NCBI RefSeq assembly: GCF_016907275.1
Contig: NZ_JAFBBP010000001.1
Coordinates: 6,128,001 to 6,192,000, forward strand
Reading direction: 5' to 3'
Source: Micromonospora luteifusca
GTDB taxonomy: Bacteria > Actinomycetota > Actinomycetes > Mycobacteriales > Micromonosporaceae
Length of the DNA: 64,000 nucleotides
The notes under the pieces are model-generated. The model worked only from the letters and a program-made list of their open reading frames with translations, had not been told where the DNA came from and searched no databases. A program made the position numbers and the translations under genes. Shown here piece after piece: positions 1 to 8,838 of the stretch; position 1 is the stretch's first letter, and each line of letters starts with the position of its first letter.

Positions 1-412
1 CACCGTGGTTGTTGCCGCGAACGCCGAGCGTCAGGGTCTCGATCCCGGCCTTGCGGGCGTCGTCGACCAGGGCGGCGGTGACAAGTCGTCCGATCCCACG
101 ACCTCGCGCCGCCGGGTGCGCGGTCACCTTTTCCACATCTGCATAGTGCGCGAAGATTGGTTTCGGGCCGCGTCGCCACAGGCCGGTACCAACCACCCGG
201 CCGTGGAGCACGGCCAGTACCAGCGCCGCATCGCCGGCACCGACCAACATCAGCATGTGGTCCAGCCAAGAATCCGTCTCGCTCCGGCTGGGAGGCACCG
301 CGTATCCGATCGCGCCACCGAGCTCGGCCACCGCATGCAGCACTCGGTGCACGTCAGCGCGGAGCTGCTCGTCCGCGGCGGTCGGCCATTGGAGCTCGAC
401 GCTCGATTCCAT
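1..412 (-). CDS. GNAT-family N-acetyltransferase (C-terminus cut by window edge)
   Basis: The minus-strand frame opens at an ATG (412-410) and runs off the window start, giving about 137 residues. It has the GNAT acetyl-CoA-binding signature: a strand ending in VEKVTAHPAARG followed by the pyrophosphate loop RGRGIGRLV near residues 105-115, then an aliphatic strand (IETLTLGV) and an asparagine pair typical of motif B. It should transfer an acetyl group to an amine substrate that cannot be named. The rest of the C-terminal half lies outside the window. Family assignment is confident from the motif; function is unknown. Confidence 0.8.
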   Translation of the reverse strand, partial: MESSVELQWPTAADEQLRADVHRVLHAVAELGGAIGYAVPPSRSETDSWLDHMLMLVGAGDAALVLAVLHGRVVGTGLWRRGPKPIFAHYADVEKVTAHPAARGRGIGRLVTAALVDDARKAGIETLTLGVRGNNHG

Positions 413-511
413 GACCGGTGATTCTACGGAGCCGAGTCGAGGCATCGTGCGGCGCGTCCCCAACCTCACGGGTCAGTACAACCAGCCATCAGGGGACCGA
501 TTACCGCGATG

Positions 512-1012
512 TCACTGTGGTGCCCGGGTGGCTGGAACCTCGTGTGGGCAGTCGACGGTCACGGGGGTGATGTCGCGGGGCCCACTGGTCTGTCGGCGAA
601 CATCGAAGCGCACGCAAATGTTGTAGGACACCTCGTCGCCGGCCAGCCAGCCCTCAGACACGCGGCCCACCATCATGATTTCCACTGTGGCCAATAGGCC
701 AACCCCGCGCTCGTCAGGATCGTGGATTGAGGAGGTGAGCCGCTCGCCTCCGGTCTCGGCGACGAGCCGGTTGAGGACGGACTGGTTGCTTTTCCAGCCC
801 TTCAGACTGGTTGAGTCGGTCGCCCATGGTTCGGTCTCGTGGGCGACCTGTTCGGCCCTCTCCAAGGCCCATTCGCGAGCCCTGTCGTGGCCTGAGGGGG
901 CGCATCCAGCGGAAGGCAGCACGACGAGGCAGGCCAACAGCGCGCGGACGCCTGTCCACCCCCAGCGGGCTGGTTCGAGCACTCGTCGACTATCGATGAT
1001 GTGTCGCGACAT
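512..1012 (-). CDS. Small predicted lipoprotein
   Basis: A 166-residue protein. The ATG at 1012 is preferred to the longer frame from 1225 because it puts a lipoprotein signal at the N-terminus: a basic stretch, the hydrophobic run VRALLACLVVL and the lipobox LPSAGC with Cys37 as the lipidation site. The mature part is soluble and charged, has two further cysteines (near ICVRF and VDCPHE) that could form a disulfide, and matches no family I recognise. It is probably anchored to the outer face of the membrane. It stands alone, convergent with no operon partner. The lipoprotein call is solid; the role is unknown. Confidence 0.72.
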   Translation of the reverse strand: MSRHIIDSRRVLEPARWGWTGVRALLACLVVLPSAGCAPSGHDRAREWALERAEQVAHETEPWATDSTSLKGWKSNQSVLNRLVAETGGERLTSSIHDPDERGVGLLATVEIMMVGRVSEGWLAGDEVSYNICVRFDVRRQTSGPRDITPVTVDCPHEVPATRAPQ

Positions 1013-1263
1013 GACGCCAGAAAATCCCCGATCTCGTCGTCGCGCATCCGTCCGGGTACTCAGCGCGGGTACTGAGTCACCATGACCAATGACCCCCGCC
1101 ACCAAAACCGGCTCACACATCGTGCTACAGCCGTGTGTTAAAGTCGGATGGACTTGCTCAGGCGGTCTGCTCGGCGACCAGATGCCCGTCGGCAGAGGCC
1201 CTGACCTGCTGTGGCCAGCCGGCACAGCTACTCAGGGTGCGAATCAACGCGCTTTCGAAGCTG

Positions 1264-1488
1264 ATGGTCGTCCGGCAGGATGGCGGCGTGGACGCCTGGC
1301 AGTCGATCGACGACCTCATCGTGCAACGGCGGATCATCCTGGCGATGCAGGCGATCCGCCAGGCCGAGGGATGCAGCCTCCAGCGAGCGATTGACGTCTT
1401 CGCGGAGCGGTACGAGCTTCTACGGCGGACGAGGCCCGATGACTTCCACGTCTCCCGTGACGAGTACGGGCACGGTGTCTATACCTGA
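1264..1488 (+). CDS. Small hypothetical protein
   Basis: A frame of about 74 residues from ATG 1264; GTG 1288 is an alternative start and no good Shine-Dalgarno decides between them. The C-terminal 65 residues look genuinely coding, with an amphipathic helix (DDLIVQRRIILAMQAIRQ) followed by a second helix around the AIDVFAERYELLRRTRP segment. This resembles the short ANTAR-like or HTH-like helical proteins that are common in actinobacteria, but no family can be assigned. It ends just before the convergent NACHT operon. Confidence 0.45.
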   Translation: MVVRQDGGVDAWQSIDDLIVQRRIILAMQAIRQAEGCSLQRAIDVFAERYELLRRTRPDDFHVSRDEYGHGVYT

Positions 1489-1546
1489 CCGGCTGGGTGA
1501 CGATCCGCTTGGGCGGCCGTATGCCGTGCCCGGGCCGTGCGGTCGA

Positions 1547-3232
1547 CTATGGGTGGCCGTCGGCGCGGAAGAAGCGCGTGACGGCCAGGCGTGTGGCCCT
1601 GGACCGGTTCCCGTCTGCGCCGATTTTGAACAGCAGGTCCCGGTCGGCCTGGTTCGCGGCCAGCGTGCGCAACAGCGACAGGCAGGTGCGGCTGGTGTCG
1701 CCGACCGGGTCGGCGGCCCAGTGCCCCAGCAACGCCGCCAGTACCTCGGTCCGTAGCCCGGGGTCGTCGGTGCCTCGGACCGCGTCGGTGCTGACCAGCA
1801 GATGTCCGACGGCAGCGGCCCAGCTCGGTTCCGCCAGCCGGTCGCGCAGCAGCGCCTCTGGCGCTTCCATCCGCTGAAACACCTGCACCCCCACGAACCG
1901 CGTGCTGGTGGTGTTCATCAGAGACGTCCAGGCTTCCGGGCTCCACTGCCGGGTCAGCGGCCCGGCCGCCAGGTGGTCGATCAGGCTGGGCCAGACCGAG
2001 ACCAGGGCATCCCGGTCGGCGCGGAAGAGGTCGGTGGCGAGCAGCAGGTCCCGGATCTGCTGCGGCCAGTTGTCGAGATGCTGGGCCGGTGGGTAGGGCG
2101 CGTGCTCCGCCGACCACTTCGCCACCTCGGCGACCGGGTCCGCGCCGGCCGCCGCCGCCGTGGCGGCGACCTCTACCAGTTCGGTGTGCCGCTCGGCGAG
2201 CCAGTCGGCGATCGCCGGGCCGTGCGGCGGGTGGTCGCGCAATGCCCGGCAGGTGGCGTCGAGGCTGCCCCGGCCGCCGTGCAGCAGGGCCTGCACGAAG
2301 TCCTCGAACAGCGCCGCCGGGCCGGGCCGGCTGACCGGGGCTGCCCGGCGGTTGCGCCAGACCAGGGCGGCGACGGTGGCGACCAGCGGGTTGCGCACCG
2401 GGTCGGTGATCCGCTGGGTATGCGTCCAGGTGAGGAAGCCCTGGGCCTCGCCGTGGTCCGGGAACCACCGGCCGGCCAGCGCGGTGACGTCGGCGCGGGT
2501 GAACGGCGCGAGCTGGTACGCGGGATAGTCCTCCCCGAGCGTGGCCAGTTCGTCGGCGTCCAGTGGCCGGGTGGTGACCAGGATCCGGCACGGCGAGGCG
2601 TCCCTTGCCGCGGAGCGGCCCGCCTCGGCGAGCCGGTTGAGCACGTTGCCCCGGTCGCCCGGGTCGGCGACGGCGTCCACCCGGTCCACGCAGATCAGCC
2701 AGCGCACGCCGGGTGCCGGCGGCCGGCGGAAGTCCAGCGGTGCCTCGCCGTACGCGTCGCGCAGCGCATCGGGCAGCGCGTGGTGGACCAGCGCGGCGGC
2801 CGGCAGACGCACCAGGACCGGTCCGACGGGCCGACTCCGCCGGCGGCCCCGGGAGCGGAGCCAACGCTCGGCGGACCGGGCGCTCTCGTACGCGATCAGC
2901 GCGGTCTTTCCGCTGCCCGGCTCGCCGACCAGCAGCACGTTCCGGGTGCCGGTGAACAGCTGTGCCGCGTCGACCGCCTCCTCGGCCCGGCCCAGCCGGG
3001 GCACCGCCCGTCGGGGCACGTACACCTCGGAGAGCGGGGGTACCTGCGCGTCGAAGTGGTGCGGGTGGACGATCCCCGCGTCGGTCTCCCGCTCCCACAG
3101 CCGGGTCAGCGTCGACCACCAGCCCTGTCGGCTCCGGTCGCGCAGATGCTGGCGGACGGCGACTGCGGCGGCGGCCAGCGCCAGGCTGCCGCTCACCACG
3201 CTGGCGACCTTGTCCCAGACATCCAGGGTCAT
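1547..3232 (-). CDS. Membrane-anchored NACHT-type P-loop NTPase
   Basis: A 561-residue protein with an N-terminal membrane segment (about residues 8-26), then a P-loop domain. Walker A is GEPGSGKT (103-110), Walker B is LICVDRVD (179-186), and ILVTTRP near 217-223 matches the sensor-1 strand of NACHT/STAND ATPases. The C-terminal 300 residues are helical and may serve as a sensor or scaffold; no leucine-rich, WD40 or TPR pattern is evident. The start overlaps the end of the VWA gene (ATGA), so the two are translationally coupled. This is the last gene of the GlnX-GlnH-PknG operon. Proteins of this class act as ATP-dependent switches in signalling, immunity and cell death; a link to PknG signalling is inferred from context only. 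Confidence 0.8.
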   Translation of the reverse strand: MTLDVWDKVASVVSGSLALAAAAVAVRQHLRDRSRQGWWSTLTRLWERETDAGIVHPHHFDAQVPPLSEVYVPRRAVPRLGRAEEAVDAAQLFTGTRNVLLVGEPGSGKTALIAYESARSAERWLRSRGRRRSRPVGPVLVRLPAAALVHHALPDALRDAYGEAPLDFRRPPAPGVRWLICVDRVDAVADPGDRGNVLNRLAEAGRSAARDASPCRILVTTRPLDADELATLGEDYPAYQLAPFTRADVTALAGRWFPDHGEAQGFLTWTHTQRITDPVRNPLVATVAALVWRNRRAAPVSRPGPAALFEDFVQALLHGGRGSLDATCRALRDHPPHGPAIADWLAERHTELVEVAATAAAAGADPVAEVAKWSAEHAPYPPAQHLDNWPQQIRDLLLATDLFRADRDALVSVWPSLIDHLAAGPLTRQWSPEAWTSLMNTTSTRFVGVQVFQRMEAPEALLRDRLAEPSWAAAVGHLLVSTDAVRGTDDPGLRTEVLAALLGHWAADPVGDTSRTCLSLLRTLAANQADRDLLFKIGADGNRSRATRLAVTRFFRADGHP

Positions 3233-4674
3233 CGGCGCTCCGGCACCGCTTCGCCGGTGCCGTGCTCAGCCCCGCACACCTGGCAGTACGCCCCGAGCTG
3301 CCGCTCCCCGCAGTGCGACCAGGGGGCGGCCCGGGGCGCCGGTGTGGGCGGGCGGCGCTCGTCGGCGGCCGCGCCCCACCGGGTGGTGGTGTGCACCACG
3401 ACCCGGGACGACTCGGCCAGCCGCCAGTCGACGCCAACCTTGAGTCGGACCAGACCGGCTGCGGCGTCGTGCACGTCCACGATCCGGGCGATCCGCTGCA
3501 CGTCGGCGTCCTTGCCGGTGGCGTGGGCGAGCGCCACCGCCCGCCCGAGTTTCTCCTCAGCCTCAGCGATCCGGTCCTCGCGGGCTGCGGCGAGGCCACT
3601 GTGGAACGCCGTGGCGTAGTCCTGCTGCACGGTGTAGAAGGCGACGCTGGGGTGGATCTCCGAGTGGCTCAGCACATCGTCGGTCCACTCCACGGTCAGC
3701 GGCACCTCTACCGGGGCCTCGCCGGTCTCGGTGTCGACGCTGAGCCAGCCGATGCGCCGCCGGGTGCCGGCGGCGAGTGGGTCCACCTCCAAGCCGACGT
3801 GGTAGTCCCGGCGGTCCTGCGGGCTCCAGGCGCCGATCGGGTACCCGGTGGTCAACTCGCCGGCCGGCTCGCCACGCCCGGTGAGGTCGGCGATGGCCGG
3901 GTGTACCTGCTTGACGAACCGGACCCGGGCCAGCTCGGTGGTGCGGATCCGCAGCCGCGCGTTCGCCACCCGCCGGGCCATCGCCCGGGCCAGGACCGTC
4001 CGGAACTCGTCACCGAGGCCGGCGAGGTCCTCCACCGGGACCACCGGGTTGGCGCCCAGCGCCTCGGCGATGCCGAGCAGTTCGGTCGCGTCCCAGTCGT
4101 GCACGCCGTCGGCCGAGCCGATCGCCCGACAGTCGACGGTGAGGTGGCCCTCGCACTCCTGGACCGCGGCCCGCAGGTCGTCGGGGTGCTGGGTCTCGTT
4201 GCGGCCGTCGGTGAGCAGGATGGCGTGCCCGATCGCGTCCGGCCGGGTCGCCAGCAGTTGCCGGGCCAGCAGCAGCCAGGTGCCGATGGCGGTGCCGCCG
4301 TGCGGTGAGACGGATTTCAGCGCGCGGCGGGCGGCAGCCCGGGTGCGTTCGTCGGCGACCGCCAGCCGCACCTCAGCCGGGAAGACCATGGTGGCGGTGC
4401 CGGTGCCGGCGACCACCGCGAAGGCGACCCCGTCGGGTAGGGCGTCGATCGCGGCGATGCTCGCCTGCCGGGCGGCCTGCATCTTGGCCTGCGGCGCGCC
4501 CATCGACCCCGACGTGTCCAGCAGGATCACCTCGGCCAGCCCGTCGTGGCGTACGTTGCTGGCCGGTTCCGGGCCGTGCACGGTCGCGATCACGTCGAGC
4601 ACCGCGCCGTCCGCCGGCAGGAATTCCCGGTGGTGCGCGGTGACCGCGAGCGGCGGGCCGTCGGCGGGTTTCAT
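3229..4674 (-). CDS. VWA-domain protein with C-terminal zinc ribbon
   Basis: A 481-residue protein starting at ATG 4674, 35 bp after the kinase gene. The von Willebrand A domain has an intact metal-ion-dependent adhesion site: DTSGS (53-57), a Thr in GGTAIGT (Thr128) and an Asp in LLTDGRN (Asp156). It is thus competent to bind Mg2+ and a partner protein. A beta-rich middle region follows, then a helical pair resembling TPRs, and the C-terminus has a knuckle of the form C-x8-C-x2-C. VWA proteins next to kinases are typical bacterial assembly or scaffold components (compare TerY-type systems). It probably bridges PknG and the NACHT protein; this is inference. Longer upstream frames are out-of-phase readings of the kinase gene. 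Confidence 0.85.
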   Translation of the reverse strand: MKPADGPPLAVTAHHREFLPADGAVLDVIATVHGPEPASNVRHDGLAEVILLDTSGSMGAPQAKMQAARQASIAAIDALPDGVAFAVVAGTGTATMVFPAEVRLAVADERTRAAARRALKSVSPHGGTAIGTWLLLARQLLATRPDAIGHAILLTDGRNETQHPDDLRAAVQECEGHLTVDCRAIGSADGVHDWDATELLGIAEALGANPVVPVEDLAGLGDEFRTVLARAMARRVANARLRIRTTELARVRFVKQVHPAIADLTGRGEPAGELTTGYPIGAWSPQDRRDYHVGLEVDPLAAGTRRRIGWLSVDTETGEAPVEVPLTVEWTDDVLSHSEIHPSVAFYTVQQDYATAFHSGLAAAREDRIAEAEEKLGRAVALAHATGKDADVQRIARIVDVHDAAAGLVRLKVGVDWRLAESSRVVVHTTTRWGAAADERRPPTPAPRAAPWSHCGERQLGAYCQVCGAEHGTGEAVPERR

Positions 4675-4709
4675 CGGTGCCTTCCTTCCGTCGGAGCCGT
4701 CGGCCGCGG

Positions 4710-6854
4710 TCACCACCACGTCACCGGACGGTACGAGTTGGCCAGGTCGACCAGTGCGATCCGCTCCCGCTGGTCGGCGGTGCGCCGGGCGCGCGAGCGG
4801 CACCGGCGTTCGAAGGCGCGGCGCAGGCTGTCGTCGTCGAGCGGTTGCCCGAACAACCGCCGGCCGGCGTGCTCGGAGCCGGCCAGGTCGCAGCTGAGCG
4901 CGATCCGCAGGATGTGCGACTCGACCGTCTCGCGCTCGGCGAACGGCGGCAGCTTGTCCACGATCGCGGCCGCCTCCAGCGCGGTGGCCAGCCGACGCCC
5001 GTCGTCTGGCGCGTCGAGCAGGATGCGCACCGCGCAGGCGACCGCCTCGGTGCAGGCGCGGGAGGATTCCGGCACGCTCAGCAGGGCGTTGGCGGCCCCG
5101 CGCGGATCGGCCGTGGCCAGCCGGCAGCGGGCCAGCCCGAACGCGGCCGCCAATACCCCCCGGTCGGTGTCCCACACGCCCCGGTAGTGGTCGGCGGCGG
5201 CATCCGGGTTGTCGGCGAGTTCGCAGGCGACCGCGTACGCCAGCCGGGTGGAGACCTCGCCGGGCAGCCAGTCGTACACCTGCTGGAACCAGCGTAGGGC
5301 GAGGTCGGTTTCCTGCTTGCCCAGGGCCACCAGGCCCCGGTGCCACCACAGTGCCCAGTCCCGTTGGTGGTCGACGGGGATGTCAGCAAGCAGCGCCTCC
5401 GCCTCAACCCCCCGGCCGGCGGCGAGGTGAGCGCGCACCGCCCGGTAGACCACCTGCGCGGTCCGTTCGGGCGCGGTGGCCAGCAGTTCGATGAGTTCGT
5501 CGGGCTCGGCGGGGCCGAGCGAGGCGAGGAAGCCAGCTGCGGGGTCGGTGCCGTCGACCAGCGGCACCGGCAGACCCAGCAGCACCTCCACCGGGTTCAC
5601 CGTGTCATCGGTGTGCAGGGCGAACGCGCACGCCGAAGGGCTGAACAGGGTGGAGCGGCTGGGCCGGGCCTCGCCGTCGGCGGCGGAGGCGACCTGCAGG
5701 CGTACGCCCTGGACCTGTTCACGCATCTGCGCGGCGGAGCCGAACCGGTCGGCCGGGTCGATGGCGGTGGCCCGGGCGAGCAGACGCAGGAACGGGTCGA
5801 GCCGGGCCGGCGTGGGCAACCGCAGCAACTCCTCCCCGGCGGCGACCCGGGACACGTTCGTCGACTGGGTGACCAGGGTCAACGCGGCGAGAGTCCGCCC
5901 GACGGTGTAGATGTCAGAGCGAACGCTGGGCCCGGCCGCGCCGAGCCGCTTGACCTCCGGGGCGGTGAATCCCTCGGTACCCCAGGCCGGGCTCACCCGG
6001 TTGTCGATCTTCCGGGCGGCGCCGAAGTCGACCAGCTTGATCGCGTCGTCGCCGACTCCGCCGCCGACCCGCATCACGTTCTCGGGTTTGAGGTCGCAGT
6101 AGAGCCAACCCTGGTCGTGCAGGTAGTCGAACGCGTCGAGGATCTGCACCCCGTACCCGAGGGCCTGGGTCGGGTCGAGGGCAGCGGCCCGCCCGCCCGG
6201 GCCCGCCGCGCTGCGTGCCTCCTCCAGGGTGCCGCCGTTGACGTACTCCATCACCAGGTAGCCGGTGTCGTGGTGCGCCTCGGGGCGCAGCGCGTGGGTG
6301 ATGGTGACGATGCGCGGGTGGTTCAGCGCGATCAGCGCCTGCCGTTCGGCGACGAACGCCGCGACCGCCTCCCGGTCCTCCGGGTTGCGTTGCCCCTTGA
6401 GCACCCGCCAGGCACCGTCCATGTCCTGGTCGCGGGCGAGGAACACCCACCCCACCCCGCCGTTGCCGAGGCACCCGGCGATCTCGTAGCGCGCGGCCCG
6501 CACGTCGCCGACGGCCAGCGGCGGGGTGAACGAGTAGCGGGTGCCGCAGTTCGGGCAGTGGCCGCTGATCCGGGGCAGCCGGGTGTGGCAGGTGGTGCTC
6601 GCGCAGATCCGGGAGTGTTCCGGCACGACCGGCTCGGCGAGCACGGCGGTCAGCGGGTCCCGGGGGCGGGCCGCTGGGAACTGCACCGGTTCCTCCCAGG
6701 GCTGGGACGACGGCAACGCCGGACGGGGCACGAACCGTGTCACCGGGGCCCCGCCACGACCATCGCACTCGTGCCCCCACAACCGGCAGAACCCGTCCGC
6801 GTCCACCTCGCCGGAGCAGTGGCGTTCCACGCAGCTTTGGCTGGTCACCGTCAT
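4710..6854 (-). CDS. pknG: PknG-type serine/threonine protein kinase with zinc knuckles and TPR tail
   Basis: A 714-residue cytosolic kinase with the PknG architecture. Cys84/Cys89 and Cys100/Cys103 form the rubredoxin-like module that precedes the kinase. The kinase domain (about 123-400) has glycine loop GNGGVG (130-135), Lys153, the catalytic loop CDLKPEN (Asp254, Lys256, Asn259) with no Arg before the Asp as in PknG, DFG (276-278) and APE (298-300). The segment IYTVGRTLAAL is characteristic of PknG. The last 300 residues are TPR-like helices. An extra N-terminal cysteine cluster (8, 13, 23, 30) has Trp26 where a second CxxC cysteine would be expected. Mycobacterial PknG phosphorylates the FHA protein GarA to control 2-oxoglutarate flux and is fed by GlnX/GlnH; both partners are encoded just upstream. 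Confidence 0.93.
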   Translation of the reverse strand: MTVTSQSCVERHCSGEVDADGFCRLWGHECDGRGGAPVTRFVPRPALPSSQPWEEPVQFPAARPRDPLTAVLAEPVVPEHSRICASTTCHTRLPRISGHCPNCGTRYSFTPPLAVGDVRAARYEIAGCLGNGGVGWVFLARDQDMDGAWRVLKGQRNPEDREAVAAFVAERQALIALNHPRIVTITHALRPEAHHDTGYLVMEYVNGGTLEEARSAAGPGGRAAALDPTQALGYGVQILDAFDYLHDQGWLYCDLKPENVMRVGGGVGDDAIKLVDFGAARKIDNRVSPAWGTEGFTAPEVKRLGAAGPSVRSDIYTVGRTLAALTLVTQSTNVSRVAAGEELLRLPTPARLDPFLRLLARATAIDPADRFGSAAQMREQVQGVRLQVASAADGEARPSRSTLFSPSACAFALHTDDTVNPVEVLLGLPVPLVDGTDPAAGFLASLGPAEPDELIELLATAPERTAQVVYRAVRAHLAAGRGVEAEALLADIPVDHQRDWALWWHRGLVALGKQETDLALRWFQQVYDWLPGEVSTRLAYAVACELADNPDAAADHYRGVWDTDRGVLAAAFGLARCRLATADPRGAANALLSVPESSRACTEAVACAVRILLDAPDDGRRLATALEAAAIVDKLPPFAERETVESHILRIALSCDLAGSEHAGRRLFGQPLDDDSLRRAFERRCRSRARRTADQRERIALVDLANSYRPVTWW

Positions 6855-7711
6855 CGGGCTCCTCCGTTCACGGCCTGTTGGTAGGCGCGTACCGCCCGGC
6901 TCGCGGCGGCCACCTCGAACGACCCGGGACGCAGCCCGGCCACCGCGTCCCGGTAGGACTCTTCCAGTTCGGGATGTTCGGCTCGGCCCTCGTCGGCGGC
7001 CTTCTGCCGGTACGCCTCCAGCCGCCCGCTCAGCTCACGGTGGCACCGGCTGCGCAGGCCGCGCCGGATCGCATCAACCCGTTCCAGGTCCCGGTCGAGG
7101 GCCTCGCCCAGAGCCTCGGCGTCGGTGTCGGGCCGGTGGCCCGGATCGGCGGCGGCGAGCCGGCCGAGCAGCCCGTCGGCGGCGAGCGGGGCGATCGGGT
7201 CGGTGGCGCCGCCCAGCCCCTCGGAGGCGGCCTCCGCCGCGAGCCGGCGGAGCCGGTCCAGCGACGACCGGACCCGGAACCCACGCTCGGCCAGCCGGTA
7301 CGGGTCGGGTGCCGGCCGCTCGTCGGCAGAGGCCGCGACGAGCGCGCGGATCTGATCGGCCTGGTCGGCGGCGTTCTGCACGATCCGGGTCACCCTCAGC
7401 TCTTCGACCTGGACCTGGTCACCGGTCGCGGCGGTGAACCGGACCGGGCAGGGCCCGGCGAGCAGTTGAATCAGCGCCGCCTCGTCTGCGGGCTGCGTCG
7501 GGTCGAGCCGGGCCAAGGCGTCCTTGCGCTGGACGAGGGCCAGCGTCAGGCAGTTCAGCCGCAGCAGATGCTCCCGCGCCGCCCGCGCGGCGGGTTGGCT
7601 GTCGGTCGGCGGAAACCGGCCGGCGACCGCGCGTTCCATGTCCTCCATCAGGTCGCAGACGCGGACGTGGGCGGTATTGAAGGCCTCCAGCCGGTCCTGG
7701 ACGGTCAGCAT
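6851..7711 (-). CDS. Uncharacterised helical protein of the PknG operon
   Basis: A 286-residue, Ala/Arg/Glu-rich, almost wholly helical protein without signal peptide or membrane segment. The middle (about 120-220) is a run of amphipathic helices with coiled-coil-like spacing. It is encoded between the GlnH-like lipoprotein and the PknG-like kinase, and its stop overlaps the kinase start (ATGA), so it is almost certainly produced with the kinase. The classical mycobacterial glnX-glnH-pknG order has no such gene. It could be an adaptor between the membrane sensor and the kinase, but nothing in the sequence proves that. Confidence 0.75.
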   Translation of the reverse strand: MLTVQDRLEAFNTAHVRVCDLMEDMERAVAGRFPPTDSQPAARAAREHLLRLNCLTLALVQRKDALARLDPTQPADEAALIQLLAGPCPVRFTAATGDQVQVEELRVTRIVQNAADQADQIRALVAASADERPAPDPYRLAERGFRVRSSLDRLRRLAAEAASEGLGGATDPIAPLAADGLLGRLAAADPGHRPDTDAEALGEALDRDLERVDAIRRGLRSRCHRELSGRLEAYRQKAADEGRAEHPELEESYRDAVAGLRPGSFEVAAASRAVRAYQQAVNGGAR

Positions 7712-7723
7712 TCGTCGGCCTCC

Positions 7724-8818
7724 TCAGTCCGTCGGGGCGGCGGACGGGCGCGGCGGTGGCCAGGAGGTGACCGGTTCGCCGGGCGAGGGCATCATCGGCG
7801 TCCGCGCGCCGGTGCCCGGGTCCCGTCCCGCGTCCGGATGCCCGACGAGCCATCTGGCGTGTGCTGTCAGCCACGCCTGCCGGGTACCGGGCAGGGCGAG
7901 GGCGTGGTTGACGAAGGCGGCCAACTCCAGGTCCTCCAGACGGAACGCGAAGGCGTGCGGCTCGTCGGTGAACCAGCGGCAGTCGTCGCTGAGGTTGTAC
8001 GTGCAGAATCGCTGGTCCGGCCGGGGCGGCTCGGTGACCAGCATGGTGTCGGGGGCCATCTGGGCGAAGCCCTGCAGGATGTTCTCGTCGGTGCTGACCC
8101 CGTCGACCTGGCCCTGGCGCAGCATCACCAGGCAGTCGATGGAGTGTTCCGCCGCCACCGGCACCAGCCGCTGTCCGCCGGCCGTCTGGTAGCGGCGGAT
8201 GGCGGCCAGCGAGGTGGTGTTGTTGGCGGCGCAGACCCGATGACCGCCGAGCTGTTCCACACCGGCGAACTCCGGCCGACCCTCGCGTGCCCGGACCAGC
8301 ACCGTCTGCCCGGAGTCGAGGTAGTCGTTGGAGAAGAGCACCTCCTTGGCGCGTTCGCAGGACGCGGTGAGTGAGGTGGCGATCAGGTCGATCTCGCCGC
8401 GGTTGAGCATCTCGAAAGCGCCCTGGCCGGGCGGGACGACCCGGAACTCGATCCGGTCGCGGGGGTTGCCCTCCGGCCAGAGCGCCCGGGCCACCTCCAG
8501 CAGCAGGTCGATGTTGAAACCCTCGAACTGCTGCGTCGACGAGTTCCAGTGGCTCATGGTCGCGTCGGACGGGTCGACACCCGCGACCAGCCTCTGCTCG
8601 TCCCCACGGGCGAGGATCCGCTGCGGTGGGTTTGCGCTGGCCGGGAGGCTGCGCCGTACCGGACAGATCGGGGTTGCCTCCCCGGACGGGGTGAGGGTCT
8701 GCGCCCCGGGCGGGCCGGCGGGCGGCGCGGGCGTGGTCGCCACCGGCGCGGTGCACCCGGCCAGGGTCGCCAGCAGTACGCCGGCAAGCAGCGTCCGGGC
8801 CGTCGAGGAAATCGCCAT
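7724..8818 (-). CDS. glnH: GlnH-like amino-acid-binding lipoprotein
   Basis: A 364-residue family 3 periplasmic-type solute-binding protein. I chose ATG 8818 over GTG 8842 because it follows GGAGGT at the right distance and places the lipobox LAGC with Cys22. The mature protein has the expected features: a strand with FEGFNIDLL, the hinge segment IDLIATSLTAS, and the second-lobe strand VCAANNTTSLAAI. In Mycobacterium the orthologue binds aspartate, glutamate and asparagine and signals through GlnX to PknG rather than serving a transporter. No permease or ATPase is encoded here, which supports a sensing role. Confidence 0.88.
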   Translation of the reverse strand: MAISSTARTLLAGVLLATLAGCTAPVATTPAPPAGPPGAQTLTPSGEATPICPVRRSLPASANPPQRILARGDEQRLVAGVDPSDATMSHWNSSTQQFEGFNIDLLLEVARALWPEGNPRDRIEFRVVPPGQGAFEMLNRGEIDLIATSLTASCERAKEVLFSNDYLDSGQTVLVRAREGRPEFAGVEQLGGHRVCAANNTTSLAAIRRYQTAGGQRLVPVAAEHSIDCLVMLRQGQVDGVSTDENILQGFAQMAPDTMLVTEPPRPDQRFCTYNLSDDCRWFTDEPHAFAFRLEDLELAAFVNHALALPGTRQAWLTAHARWLVGHPDAGRDPGTGARTPMMPSPGEPVTSWPPPRPSAAPTD

Positions 8819-8838
8819 CGGACCTCCGCCGCCGGTGT

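Noticed and set aside
1058..1077. ACTCAG-N8-CTGAGT repeat upstream of the small lipoprotein gene
   Set aside because: Short arms, no second copy and no clear relation to a promoter; could be chance.
1802..4308. Long plus-strand frames opposite the NACHT and VWA genes
   Set aside because: Both minus-strand genes have clear catalytic motifs; the plus frames have none.
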